A stretch of DNA of 64,000 nucleotides from Eustoma russellianum. Its lineage: Eukaryota; Streptophyta; Magnoliopsida; Gentianales; Gentianaceae. The notes under the pieces are model-generated. The model saw nothing but the letters and a program-made list of their open reading frames with translations, did no database searches and was not told the origin of the DNA. The stretch spans positions 9,738,244-9,802,243 of the forward strand of contig AP025065.1 of the NCBI GenBank assembly GCA_036186865.1. The letters are read 5' to 3'. Made by a program: the position numbers and the translations under genes. Every line of letters begins with the position of its first letter. Position 1 is the first letter of the stretch. This document shows positions 1-12,900 of this stretch, one piece after another.

Positions 1-983
1 TAACACTTACAATCTTAGATCTTTCGTATTCTTATGACAAAACTTGAACATACTACATGATGATCCCATTTTGATATGAACATAAATATTAATTTTTAAA
101 TTCATGAAGGATCTAGGAAGAGTACTTGCTTTGGTTCACCTTTCTTACACTTAGAAGATGGTTCCTTCACTTGGTTTGGAAGAGAGTTCTTCTTCCTTCC
201 TTCCTAGGTATACACGGTTTTTAGGGTTTAAAAGGAGGGTTAGTGAGCAACTTATGAAACTAATTATATGGAAGAATCAAACTTAAACTTAATAAAGTTC
301 TTACCTTGATTTCCTTTGATTCTAGATGCTACAACCTTCTTGAATCTTCTTAGTTGATGGAGTGTTTATGGTACTTGATTTTAGTGATGTAGGTGTGAAG
401 AAAGGAGAAGAAAATCTTCTCCTTATGGAGAGTGGAGTTTTCGGCCAAGAGGGAGGGGAGAGGGTGTTGGAGTGTTCTTGAGTTTTTCTTGGAGATAGGA
501 TGAAATTAGTTGGTTTGAAGATGTATTATTTGAGGGGTTGAAGAATAAATAAAAATTTCTTCTTTACTAGAGGTGGGGGGCGGCCAAGCATGGGAAGGGA
601 TGGGGTGGAAGACAACCTTTAGACAAGTATGGGTGTAAGGAATGAGTTTTATGACAAGATTCCTAAGCATGCTAATTTTTTATGCTAAATGTTTAAAGTG
701 TAAGACAAGTTGTCTTCACCTTCCTTTTCATTTTCCTTTTCTTTTTCTTTCATGTATGTATTTATTTTCTTTTATTTAAAGCAGTATAAAATTGTTGTGT
801 CATGTATTTCTTTTTATTTAATTTATACTAATAGTTTAAGTTGTTACTAACTAATTTAATTTGAGTTTTTATTGTGTAGATTCAAGCGTTTATGATATAT
901 TTGCTAATGAATCGTACACCTACGAGATTATGTTTACGGTATTGGAGGTTGTTACGACATAACGAAATTTCCGGGCTGTAACA
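1..983 (-). repeat. 3' LTR (partial) of chromovirus body A
   Basis: This is the 5' part of a long terminal repeat on the minus strand, cut by the window start. It starts (minus strand) at 983 with TGTTACAGCC, directly after a polypurine tract. It matches 8945-9876 and, in part, 16627-17339 almost base for base, which is how the LTR identity was recognised. A stretch at about 328-362 is also present in the right-hand LTR but deleted from the middle one. It has no coding content. The complete LTR of this family is about 3.5-3.9 kb, so most of this copy lies outside the window. Confidence 0.85.
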
Positions 984-996
984 TTCTCCCCCCCTT
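984..996 (-). other. Polypurine tract of body A
   Basis: On the minus strand this reads AAGGGGGGGAGAA and abuts the LTR start TGTTACAGCC. This is the plus-strand primer site of an LTR retrotransposon. Just upstream (1002-1021) lies the palindrome AAGTTTCG-AGGA-CGAAACTT, which recurs before the tract at 19424. Confidence 0.85.
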
Positions 997-1029
997 ATAG
1001 AAAGTTTCGTCCTCGAAACTTACGTACCT

Positions 1030-4000
1030 CATACGAAAAGTTGTGGATATTGCTTCTGCATTTGCTGTTCCGGCTCCCAAGTCGCTTCTCGTTCCGTATG
1101 ATTACTCCACTGTACTTTCACGAAGGGAATTGTCCGTTTCCTCAGCACCTGTTTTTACGGTCCACGATCCGTATATGAACTTCTTCATACGTAACGTCAT
1201 CCCTAATAGTTACAGGCTGCTGCTTTAGTATATGATCTGGATCGTGTACATTTTGCCGCAACTGAGATACGTGAAACACATTATGTACCTGTGATAATGT
1301 AGGAGGTAGGGCCAACCGATATGCAACCGCTCCAACTTTTTCTAGTATCTCATAAGGACCAATAAATCTAGGGCTCAGTTTTCCTTTAATCCCAAATCTA
1401 ATCACGCCCTTGGTCGGTGAAACCGCAAATATACTTTCTCGCCTACTTCAAACTAATGGTCGTCTTTTTGTATCCGCCCAGCTTTTGCTACGGTCTTGAG
1501 CAGCTTTCAATCTATACGTATCACCTTGATCTTTTCCAGAGTCTGCTCCACCAGTTCCGGACCCATAATAGTTCTCTCGCCAACTTCATCCCAATATAAT
1601 GGAGATCGACACTTCCTTCCATACAATGCTTCAAAGGGTGCCATACCAATAGAACTGTGATAGCTGTTATTGTAAGAGAACTCAATTAACTTCACTGATT
1701 TGTCCCAGCTAACCTTGAAATCCAAAGTGCAAGCGCGTAGCATATCTTCCAATGTTTGTATGGTACGTTCTGACTGTCCATCGGTCTGCGGATGAAATGT
1801 TGTACTCATGAGTTCGGTACCCATGGCATTTTGGTAAGCTCTCCAGAATCGCGAAGTAAAACGTGGATCTCTATCGCACACAATGCTGACAGGTGTTCCA
1901 TGTAGGCGACTATCTCATTCATACATACTCACCAGTTTTCTATGGATGTCTGGATTGACATGGATAAGAAATGTGCCGATTTAGTGAGACGATCCACGAT
2001 TACCCAAATCGTATCATTACCATTGCGAGTCTTAGGAAGTCGGTAAAAAAATCGTAATATGCTCCCAATCACATCCTCCGATCAGCATGTAATATCCCAT
2101 TTCCACTCCGGAATCTCTAATGGCTGTAATAGTCCTGCCGGCCTCTGATGTTCTGCTTTAACTTGTTGACAAGTATGACATCTCTCCACAAACTCCGCAA
2201 TGTGACGCTTCATGCCGTTCCACCAATAATTTCTTTTAAGATCCTGGTACATCTTTGTTGCTCCCGGATGTATAGATAACCGAGTTGTGAGCTTCCGTCA
2301 TGATCTCTCTTTTAATTCCATCAATGTTTGGCACACACAATCTCTCTTTGAACCAAAGACTGCCATCATTATGCAACTGAAAATCCTTCCGGTCGTTCTT
2401 CAAACTGCTTGACAATGATCATTAACTCAGAATCATTCTTTTGCGCCTCTTTAATCCTATCAATTAAAGTGGGAGTGATCATAATTTAGCCAGAATATTT
2501 GCAGTGAGTCAACCACATCCAATCCAAACTCGGCTATCCTCTCTCTAGAGGCGTCTGCCTAGCATGACTTGACTTCCTACTCAATGCATCTGCCACTTAT
2601 TCGCCTTACCCGGATGATAATGGATAGCGAGATCATAGTCTTTCATCAACTCCAACCATCTTCGCTGCCTCATGTTTAGTTCTTTTGGGTGAAAAGATAT
2701 TTCAACTCTTGTGATCCGTGTAGATTTCGCATCTCTCTCCATATAAATAATGTCTCCATATCTTAAGCGCAAATACAACTGCCGCTAATTCCAGATCATG
2801 GTGGGATAATTCTGTTCATAGGGTTTCAACTGTCTTGATGCATATGCGATTACTCGTTCTTTCTGCATTAATACACAACCTAGTCCATTCTTCGAAGCGT
2901 CTATATACCACGAATCCCTCTCCTGAGATTGGTTGTGCTAATACCGGTGCCGATGTCAATTTCTTCTTAAGTTCGGTGAAGCTCTGTTCGCAATCAGAAG
3001 TCCAATCATATCGCGTCTTTTTCTGCGTCAATCGAGTTAATGGAACTGCAATCCGTGAGAATCCCTCAACAAACTTCCGATAATAACCTGCAAGTCCTAA
3101 GAAACTCCTGACCTCAGTCACATTTGTGGCCTCGGCCATTCCGTAATAGCCTCAATTTTTCGGGTCTACTGAGATACCATCCTTAGACACAACATGACCC
3201 AAAAATGCAACACTATGGAGCCAAAATTCGCACTTGCTGAGTTTAGCATATACTGCTTCTTTTTAATACATTCAGTGTTATTCTTAGATGCTCTGCATGG
3301 GTCTCTTCATCCGGTGAGTATATAGAATATCGTCAATAAATACCACCACGAACTTATCCAACTGATCCCGAAATACTGTGTTCATCAAATCCATGAATGC
3401 TGCGGGTGCGTTGGTATCCAAATGGCATCACTAAGAACTCATAATGTCCATATCTTGTACGAAAAGCAGTCTTAGCGATATCTTCCGACTTGATCTTCAA
3501 TTGATGGTAACCAGAGCGAAGGTCAATCTTGCTGAACACTTTAGCACCCTGTACGAAATTATATTGATATTTATAATAGTTATATATTTGTTTAATTATT
3601 TAAATTACTTACCCTTAATTGATCGAACAAATCGTCGATTCGAGGCAGTGGATATCTTTTGATAGTGATCTTATTCAGCTCTCGATAATCGATGCAGAGT
3701 CGCATGCTGCCATCTTCTTCTTAACGAACAACACTGGAGCTCCCCATGGTGATACACTTGGCCGTATAAACTTCTTATCTATCAATTCTTGCAACTGTGA
3801 TTTCAATTCCTTTAATTCGGCTGGGGCCATTCTATACGGTGCCTTTGAGATTGGTTCAGCTCCTGGAACGACATTAATCTCAAATTCAATCTCCCTGTCC
3901 GGAGGCAACCTGGTAGATCATCTGGAAATACATCTGTGAACTCCTTGACTACTGGAATACTGTCAATTGATGGGGTCTCGGAATCCTTGCCAAGAGCATA

Positions 4001-4447
4001 CACAAGGAATCCTTCGCTACCCTTCTTCAGTGATCGAAATGCTTTTGCTGCTGTCAGATAAATATTCTGTGGTATCTTTTTCATCTTGGAGTTCCCTTGA
4101 TAAATCACTTCTTCTCGCATTGGATCCTTAATCATCACACGCTTACCACGACAATCAATGTAGGCATGGTGTTTGAACAACCAATCCATGCCTAGAATAA
4201 GGTCGAATCCCCAATCTGTATAGGAATTAGGGTAACTTCGAACTTCTGTCCTCCCATTTCTATCTCGCAATTCTTATATATATGATGTGAAATGATCACT
4301 GATCACCAGCTGCTTGAACGCGATAAGGCGTATCCAGCCTAGTCGGACAACTATCAAGGTTCTTAGCAAACCTTTTCGATACAAAGGAATGGCTTGCACC
4401 ACTATCAAATAATACGTTGGCAGGTATGTTGTTTGTTAATATAACAC
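1030..4447 (-). pseudogene. pol of chromovirus body A (PR-RT-RH-IN-chromodomain), decayed
   Basis: Remnant of a Ty3/gypsy polyprotein read from right to left. The aspartic protease motif DSGAS is at 4393-4407. The flap/C-terminal part has ILGMDWL and the RT begins after DVFPDDLPG. The RT catalytic FIDD is near 3326-3340, and a candidate intron (3549-3612) splits RT before the GAKVFSKIDLRSGYHQL block. RNase H, the integrase core (CDRDPRF, then HPQTDGQSE near 1750-1880) and a GPY/F-type module (IGPYEIL, VFHVSQLR, 1260-1405) follow. The chromodomain is broken by a small deletion near 1150. Many 1-3 bp indels, plus about 30 inserted bases near 2065-2095, scatter the frame, so no functional protein is expected. 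Body B keeps several of these positions intact. Lineage: plant chromovirus, probably Tekay/Del, from the chromodomain, long LTR and iMet primer site. Confidence 0.85.
3549..3612 (-). other. Candidate intron inside RT, body A
   Basis: On the minus strand the RT frame ...DDLFDQL is interrupted by GTAAGT...TTTCGTACAG and resumes with GAKVFSKID. Removing 64 bases restores a phase-0 join. The segment is AT-rich with a consensus donor and a T-rich acceptor. Body B has the same segment (12404-12472), with one exon-end G missing. An AT-rich insertion is the alternative, but perfect splice borders make an intron more likely. Confidence 0.6.
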
Positions 4448-4522
4448 CTGAAGCAATTCATAATTCAAATATACAATTCCTAAGCAAGCAGATAATATCA
4501 TAAACTTTTCAAAATAAAATAC
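4448..4522 (-). other. Candidate intron between gag and protease, body A
   Basis: On the minus strand gag ends VHVMTDEEV...DVVTG with the Gly codon split G|GT. The 75-base AT-rich segment starts GTATTTT and ends TTGCTTCAG. The protease frame then resumes as VILTNNIPANVLFDSGAS. The join is phase 1. The unrelated plus-strand element at 59416-59520 has a segment at exactly the same codon and phase. Confidence 0.7.
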
Positions 4523-5695
4523 CTGTCACAACGTCTGGGGCATCCAGAACCTCCTCATCTGTCATCACATGTACTCTGGCATTGGCCCTTGGCCATCTCT
4601 CTGCTGAGGTGCGGCCCTCTGGGGTCCCTTCCTGGGCTCAGGACAGTCTTTGATCATGTGGCCAATCTTGCCACAGTTAAAGCAAGCTCCAATCTTCAGC
4701 AAACATTCCTGTATGCGGTTTCTGGCACTTAGGGCATCTCGGAATCGGATTCGCCTGTGGTGGATTGCTGTGTGGCTGGCGTTGAGGCTGAGGTTGCTGC
4801 TGATAATTCTGCTGACGTGTACGTCCATCATCTCCTCTAACAGTCTTAGCCCCTTTACCAAACTGACCATCTCCAAACTCTTGGGGCCTCTTGCCCCGGG
4901 TATCAGCGTCACGCCTAATGATGTCCCTCTCTACCCGATAGCAGCATCCAGTAATTCACCAAAATCTCTTGGGTTGGCATTCACAATCCATGTGCGAATG
5001 CGTGGGTTCAGTCCTCTCTCAAACTTGATCATCTTCAGTTGTTCATCCCCCATAATCGCTGGAACATATCTTCCCAATGCAGTAAATCGGTTAGCATAGT
5101 CTGCCACTGTCATACCAGACGTCTGGACCAAGACTCAAACATCCCTATCTTCTGTAAGGTAACTGATGGTGGAATATAGAATTTGCGGAACTCTCTCAGA
5201 AATCGCTCCCAAGTAACTGGAGCTGGCAAATGCTGCAAATTAGTGGTCCACCATTGATCGGCTTCACCATCAGAAAGGCTTGATAACATGAGCTTTTATC
5301 TCCTCTGGTACTTGAATCACTCAAAATTATTCTGTACTTCTTTTAGCCATTTCTCGGCTATGTCAGGGTCAGATCCACCTTCAAAGTTAGGGATGCGGGC
5401 CTTCTTTATCTCCCATAAAAGAAACGAGTGCCATGCTGTGGTGTAGGTGGTGGTGGTGGCGGTGAAGGTGCCGCGTGATTCTGGTGTCCATTGTTACCTA
5501 CCGTCTGTCCTATCTGCACCAAAGCTTGTAAAACAGCCAGCTGAAAATCTCCCTGACCCTGCTGCTCTAGGGGTGGTGGCATATGCTCAGTGTAAAGTGG
5601 AACCGGTCCTGTCGGCTGGGGTATCTGTGGTGGGGAGGAGGGGGTAACTGTTCAGGTCTGTCAGCGCGTGGTCTACCTCTAGGTCGTGAAGACAT
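4523..5695 (-). pseudogene. gag of chromovirus body A, decayed
   Basis: Start ATG is at 5693-5695 (MSSRPRGRPRAD), shared with body B. A proline/glutamine-rich N-terminus is followed by the retrotransposon gag domain: SGMTVADYANRFTALGRYVP near 5040-5130, then LKMIKFERGLNPRIRTW and a YRVERD-like helix. A CCHC zinc knuckle, CFNCGKIGHMIKDC, lies near 4650-4690. Gag would package element RNA into virus-like particles, with the knuckle binding RNA. Several small indels break the frame, including one in the block before the zinc knuckle. The C-terminus leads into the candidate intron. Confidence 0.8.
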
Positions 5696-5972
5696 CCTAT
5701 CGAAAGCAGTATCATTAGTAATAATTTACAGAAGAAATCAATTTGTCTTCCTGCTTAATTCAGAATTTGTAAAATTAGCATTTTTTTAAGGACATAATAA
5801 TCCTAATAAAATTTCAAATTTCATCTAGCTATCCCTACCCATTCTAGGGATCCTAATCTAAGGATATCACTCTTGGTCTAAGATCATAACTTAAGTTCTA
5901 GGATCATCACTTAATTTTCTAAGTGCTTACCTTACTGTTTCCGCGTGGATCTAGAGCCTTGCTCTGATACCA
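5696..5972 (-). other. Primer-binding site and 5' leader, body A
   Basis: TGGTATCAGAGC (minus strand, 5972 to 5961) is complementary to the 3' end of plant initiator-Met tRNA. It lies two bases from the LTR end CGCTACA. The leader between it and the gag ATG holds degenerate copies of a CTTAAGT/GATCTTAG word (5820-5940), also found after the primer sites of the other gypsy-type elements here. Confidence 0.85.
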
Positions 5973-5974
5973 AC

Positions 5975-8900
5975 TGTAGCGCCCCGCCCGAAACCAGGGT
6001 TCCGGTTCAGTGCATCCGCCATACTCTACTCCATAAAGTACAAGGCGTCGATACTACACATGTGCATGTCAACATGAATCGTAATCGATATAGCGGAAGC
6101 AACTTAAAATAAGTTCACGACATGCTAATAATAATACAAACCGTTCAAATCCACACAAACCACAAATACAGCTTCTCACGATAGTCTTATTACATCACAA
6201 TGAAATAAAGCTCACACAACAGGTACATAGCTTCAGCCTACATCTCCACTCATAGATACTCTATCTGGGGTTCCTCCTCAATGAACACGGCGTCAAGGTC
6301 CCTGTTCTCTGAAATGTTAAGAGGCAAGTATGAGCGATAGCCACCATCTTTTAATCGCTCAGCAAGTATTCTTTATAGATACTTCATGTGGATCATACAT
6401 GGGGAGACGGGGAGACAAGTAGTGATAAAGTAACAATATACATAATTGTATCTCCATTTACAAAAGATAGCATGATATATAAGAATAAAATAGAACATAA
6501 GATTTTGCATCATACCTTAGAGATCGTATCATTCTTCCTCAGCATATCCTTAGCCTACCTTCCATACTTGAACACTAATCAATTTCATGCTAAGATCATT
6601 ACTTACAATCATCCCTTTTACATGCATAATCTTCCTTTCATCTTAAGACTTAATGATTGTACAAATATCCTAGTCTTCACCTAAGGGACATGATCGTGAC
6701 ATGATGCATAAAACATGACTTTTCATAAATGACTTTTCGTAACTTGACTTTTCTTAAACATGACATTTCATAACTTGACATGATTTTCATAACTTGCGTA
6801 AAATGACATATTCATAACTTTCATAACATGACATTTTCATAACATGAAGACATAACATTTTCATCATGGCTATAGCACTTTTCATAAGAATAATAATACA
6901 CGACATACCGATCCATTTCCCATATAGCACATGTACGACATAAAACTTCATAAACATATGTACATGTACTAATGGTGACGCGCTATGACGGAGATCCCGT
7001 GTCCCAGAACCGGTGTTACACTCGGTCATATATGTAATCATATGCTCCTGACATCTACCACCCCGGTACCGATGTCACGCCGACAAACATAACATAGTCG
7101 TAATCATGAACATAACATAACATATCGTGTGTCAATGAAATCGATCGTCTCGTGTTTGTTATTCACATGCATATGAACTTTTAAAACATGATATGCGCAA
7201 AACAACTTTCAAACTTTATTTTCGTGCAACATGAGACTTGTTCATATGAGGGGTTATGATAAACTACATCTTATAACATCACTTACTTATTTTCATCCTA
7301 CATATCATAACTTAAAGAAATTCCCACCTTGACCATCAAGGGTGGCCATTCGGCCATGTTACCAAAACAACCACTTTTCCTCATTTGTCATCCAACAACA
7401 CTTTCTTAATTTATATTCCAAATGAAATCCATATTTCAACACTTTGGTAATTAAGAACCTTAAACCTATATCTCACCTAAAAGTACCTGACTTATGACAT
7501 ACTCTATTCATCATTTTTATGTAATACATATAAATGAATATAACATGACTACAATTATTTGATTCTTTAAAAAGGACCTTGTGGCCGAATACATAGATGT
7601 TACATATATGTATATATATATTTTCCATACTAATACAATTATATGTATATATATCATAGATGGTAACTTTGTGTCTTGACCATACAAGGCCGTGTACATA
7701 TATATATATATATATATATAATATATTATATACTCATATATATATATACTTATTTACATACTTGAAGCCGTACATATATAATCAATATGTAAAACATCTT
7801 TTCATATTAATGCATTTATACATATATGTGATTTATGTAAGGTAGATTTCTTTTATATTTTAACTATAAAAAAACCAAATAATTCTCTTATGCTAACTTT
7901 AAACCGTGTATATATGTAGCACATATATATACTCATTTTTCATAAAAATTCATTTCTGTGTGTATGATTTTATAAAATATTTTAAGTCCAAAAACTATTA
8001 AAGCCGAAACATATAGGCTTTCTAATACCTAGGTATTCTTCGTATTCTTTCCTTTTATATACAATACATATGTGTACCTTTTGTTTGTAGTAACATATTC
8101 ACATTTGTTGGGTGCAGCAATTGTCTCGTGGCGTAGGCCGTGTGGGCGTAGGCCATGTGGGCCAAGTCACAGTCGAATGCCGTGGGCGCTTGTGTGCTGA
8201 ATGCACTATAAGGCTAGGGTATGCGCATCTCCTGTCACCAATTGGTTTTGGGAGAGATGGTAGCGCCTGAGGTCCTACAAGTGGTATCAGAGCGAGGTCA
8301 CGGGTTCGATTCCCAGCAGGAGCAATTGCTGAGGAGGAGATTGTTGGGTGCAGCAATTGTCCCGTGGCGTAGGCGTGTGGGCGTAGGCCATGTGGGCCAG
8401 GTCACAGTCGAATGCCGTGGGCGCTTGTGTGCTGAATGCACTATAAGGCTAGGGTATGCGCATCTCCTGTCACCAATTGGTTTGGGAGATATGGTAGCGC
8501 CTGAGGTCCTACAACATTATCTTCTTTTCTTTTGCTTAAATCTAAATTATGACATTAAGGAAAAACACATAATTACAATATAATGGGAATCATTAAAATG
8601 TATTTGTGGTGTCATAACCAACATCTAAATGCATAATTTAAGATAAGTAGGATAAAGTTCAAAAACAAAAGAAACACCTCATTAGGCCGTTAGGTATGTA
8701 AGAGTTTTCATAAAATGATAAACATTAAACTATCATTCAAAACATAATCTTAGAACATTTGAATACTAATACCATATTAAAGTACAACTTAAAATCATTA
8801 TAAAGGAACATAAGGAATAAATTAGAGTTGTATTCTTTACACGTTTTTCATAGAGTTCTTCATCTAATATCCTTTATTCGTGCATTTATACCTATGTTAC

Positions 8901-9876
8901 ATATATAGCCATATGTGGTGTATATATATCTATATTTATATATTTAACACTTACAATCTTAGATCTTTCGTATTCTTATGACAAAACTTGAACATACTAC
9001 ATGATGATCCCATTTGATATGAACATAAATATTAATTTTTAAATTCATGAAGGATCTAGGAAGAGTACTTGCCTTGGTTCACATTTCTTACACTTAGAAG
9101 ATGGTTCTTTCACTTCGTTTGGAAGAGAGTTCTTCCTTCCTTCCTAGGTATACACGGTTTTTAGGGTTTAAAGGAGGGTTAGTGAGCAACTTATGAAACT
9201 AATTATATGGAAGAATCAAACTTAAACTTTATAAAGTTCTTACCTTGATTTCCTTTGATTCTAGATTCAAGTGTTTATGTTACTTGATTTGAGTGATGTA
9301 GGTGTGAAGAAAGAAGAAGAAAATCTCTTATGGAGAGTGGAGTTTTCGGCCAAGAGAGAGGGGAGAGGGTGTTGGAGTGTTCTTGAGTTTTTCTTGGAGA
9401 TAGGATGAAAGTAGTTGGTTTGAAGATGTTATTTGAGGGCTTGAAGAAGAAATAAAAATTTCTTCTTTACTAGAGGTGGGGGGCGGCCAAGCATGGGAAG
9501 GGATGGGGTGGAAGACAGACAAGTATGGGTGTAAGGAATGGGTTTATGACAAGATTCCTAAGCATGCTAATTTTTTATGCTAAATGTTTAAAGTGTAAGA
9601 CAAGTTGTCTTCACCTTCCTTTTTATTTTCCTTTTCTTTTTCTTTCATGTATGTATTTATTTTCTTTTATTTAAAGTAGTATAAAATTGTTGTGTCATGT
9701 ATTTCTTTTTGATTTAATTTATACTAATAGTTTAAGTTGTTACTAACTAATTTAATTTGAGTTTTTATTGTGTAGATTCAAGCTTTTATGATATATTTGC
9801 TAATGAATCGTACACCTACGAATTATGTTTACGGTATTGGAGGTTGTTACGACATAACGAAATTTCCCTGCTGTAA
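5975..9876 (-). repeat. Middle LTR shared by chromovirus bodies A and B (~3.9 kb)
   Basis: A full-length LTR on the minus strand. Its 3' end (5975, ...GCTACA) abuts body A's primer site, so it is A's 5' LTR. Its 5' end (9876) abuts body B's polypurine tract, so it is also B's 3' LTR. The terminal CA of the plus-strand reading (ctgtaaca) is shortened to ctgtaa here. The right part (8945-9876) matches 1-983 and the left part (5975-7671) matches 14829-16525. The segment 7672-9200 includes a TRIM insertion (8106-8513) and is missing from the right-hand LTR. There is no coding capacity, only TA-rich microsatellite near 7690-7725. Confidence 0.85.
8106..8513 (+). mobile_element. TRIM (miniature LTR retrotransposon), complete
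   Basis: Two near-identical 172-174 bp direct repeats (8106-8279 and 8342-8513) begin TGTTGGGTGCAG and end GGTCCTACA. They flank only 62 bases of internal DNA. That internal part opens with TGGTATCAGAGC (8282-8293), an initiator-Met tRNA primer site. It closes with a purine-rich GAGGAGGAGAT before the second repeat. The element is flanked by perfect 5-bp duplications, ACATT at 8101-8105 and 8514-8518. No coding sequence exists, so it depends on proteins of an autonomous element. The internal part also holds GGTTCGATTCC, identical to a pol III B-box consensus. Confidence 0.9.
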
Positions 9877-9888
9877 TTCTCCCCCCTT
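9877..9888 (-). other. Polypurine tract of body B
   Basis: AAGGGGGGAGAA on the minus strand, immediately before the middle LTR. It has one G fewer than the tract of body A. Confidence 0.8.
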
Positions 9889-9920
9889 ATAGAAAGTTTC
9901 GTCCTCAAAACTTACGTACC

Positions 9921-12900
9921 TCATACAAAAGTTGGATATTGCTTCTGCATTTGCTGTTCTGGCTCCCAAGTCGCTTCTCGTTCCGTATGATTACTCCACT
10001 GTACTTTCACGAAGGGAATTGTCCGTTTCCTCAGCACCTGTTCTTTCCGGTCCACGATCCGTATAGGAACTTCTTCATATGTAACGTCATCCTTAATAGT
10101 TACAGGCTGCTGCTTTAGTATATGATCTGGATCGTGTACATTGCCGCAACTGAGATACGTGAAACACATTATGTACCTGGGATAATGTAGGAGGTAGGGC
10201 CAACCGATATGCAACCGCTCCAACTTTTCTAGTATCTCATAAGGACCAATAAATCTAGGGCTCAGTTTTCCTTTAATTCAAATCTAATCATGCCCTTGGT
10301 CGGTGAAACCCGCAAATATCTTTCTCGCCTACTTCAAACTCAATCGGTCGTCTTTTTGTATCCGCCCAGCTTTTGCTACGGTCTTGAGCAGCTTTCAATC
10401 TATCACGTATCACCTTGATCTTTTCCAAGTCTGCCACCAGTTCCGGCCCATAATAGTTCTCTCGCCAACCTCATCCCAATATAATGGAGATCGACACTTC
10501 CTTCCATACAATGCTTCAAAGGGTGCCATACCAATAGAACTGTGATAGCTGTTATTGTAAGAGAACTCAATTAACTTCACTGATTTGTCCCAGCTAACCT
10601 TGAAATCCAAAGTGCAAGCGCGTAGCATATCTTCCAATGTTTGTATGGTACGTTCTGACTGTCCATCGGTCTGCGGATGAAATGCTGTACTCATCCGGAG
10701 TTCGGTACCCATGGCATTTTGGTAAGCTCTCCAGAATCGCGAAGTAAAACGTGGATCTCTATCGCACACAATGCTGACAGGTGTTCCATGTAGGCTGACT
10801 ATCTCATTCATATACATACTCACCAGTTTTTCTATGGATGTCTGGATTGACATGGATAAGAAATGTGCCGATTTAGTGAGACGATCCACGATTACCCAAA
10901 TCGTATCATTACCATTGCGAGTCTTAGGAAGTCCGGTAAAAAATCCATCGTAATATGCTCCCATTTCCACTCCGAATCTCAATGGTTGTAATAGTCCTGC
11001 CGGCCTCTGATGTTCTGCTTTAACTTGTTGACAAGTATGACATCTCTCCACAAACTCCGCAATGTGACGCTTCATGCCGTTCCACCAATAATTTCTTTTA
11101 AGATCCTGGTACATCTTTGTTGCTCCCGGATGTATAGATAACACGAGTTGTGAGCTTCCGTCATGATCTCTCTTTTAATTCCATCAATGTTTGGCACACA
11201 CAATCTCTCTTTGAACCAAAGACTGCCATCATTATGCAACTGAAAATCCTTCACCGGTCGTTCTTCAAACTGCTTGACAATGATCATTAACTCAGAATCA
11301 TTCTTTTGCGCTCTTAATCCTATCAATTAAAGTGGGAGTGATCATCAATTTAGCCAGAATATTTGCAGTTGAGTCAACACATCCAATCCAAACTCGGCTA
11401 TCTCTCTCTAGAGGCGTCTGCCTAGCATGACTTGACTTCCTACTCAATGCATCTGCCACCTTATTGCCTTACCCGGATGATAATGGATAGCGAGATCATA
11501 GTCTTTCATCAACTCCAACCATCTTCGCTGCCTCATGTTTAGTTCCTTTTGGGTGAAAAGATATTTCAAACTCTTGTGATCCGTGTAGATTTCGCATCTC
11601 TCTCCATATAAATAATGTCTCCATATCTTAAGCGCAAACACAACTGCCGCTAATTCCAGATCATGGGTGGGTAATTTGTTCATAGGGTTTCAACTGTCTT
11701 GATGCATATGCAATTACTCGTTCTTTTGCATTAATACACAACCTAGTCCATTCTTCGAAGCGTCATATACCACGAATCCCTCTCCTGAGATTGGTTGTGC
11801 TAATACCGGTTGATGTCAATTTCTTCTTAAGTTCGGTGAAGCTCTGTTCGCAATCAGAAGTCCAATCATATCTCGTCTTTTTCTGCGTCAATCGAGTTAA
11901 TAACTGCAATCCGTGAGAATCCCTCAACAACTTCCGATAATAACCTGCAAGTCCTAAGAAACTCTGACCTCAGTCACATTTGTCGGCCTCGGCCATTCCG
12001 TAATAGCCTCAATCTTTTTGGGTCTACTGAGATACCATCCTTAGACACAACATGACCCAAAAATGCAACACTATGGAGCCAAAATTCGCACTTGCTGAGT
12101 TTAGCATATCGCTGCTTCTTTCTTAATACATTCAGTGTTATTCTTAGATGTTCTGCATGGGTCTCTTCATCCGTGAGTATATCAGAATATCGTCAATAAA
12201 TACCACGAACTTATCAACTGATCCGAAATACTGTGTTCATAAATCCATGAATGCTGCGGGTGCGTTGGTTAGTCCAAACGGCATCACTAAAACTCATAAT
12301 GTCCATATCTTGTACGAAAAGCAGTCTTAGCGATATCTTCCGACTTGATCTTCAACTGATGGTAACCAGAGCGAAGGTCAATCTTGCTGAACACTTTAGC
12401 ACCCTGTACGAAAGGTTATATTGATATTTATAACAGTTATATATTTGTTATTTAATTATTTAAATTACTTACCTTAATTGATCGAACAAATCGTCGATTC
12501 GAGGCAGTGGATATCTATTTTTGATAGTGATCTTATTCAGCTCTCGATAATCGATGCAGAGTCGCATGCTGCCATCCTTCTTCTTAACGAACAACACTGG
12601 AGCTCCCCATGGTGATACACTTGGCCGTATGAACTTATCTATTACTCTTGCAACTGTGATTTCAATTCCTTTAATTCGGCTGGGGCCATTCTATACGGTG
12701 CCTTTGAGATTGGTTCAGCTCCTGGAACGACATTAATCTCAAATTCAATCTCCCTGTCCGGAGGCAACCGGTAGATCATCTGGAAATACATCTGTGAACT
12801 CTTGACTACTGGAATACTGTCAATTGATGGGGTCTCGGATCCTTGCCAAGAGCATACACAAGGAATCCTTCGCTACCCTTCTTCAGTGATCGAAACGCTT

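Noticed and set aside
8282..8320. Real tRNA gene from GGTTCGATTCC
   Set aside because: No A box, no cloverleaf; it is the primer site and interior of the TRIM.
8221..8583. 120-codon frame on the plus strand
   Set aside because: It runs across both LTRs and the primer site of the TRIM, so it is not a gene.
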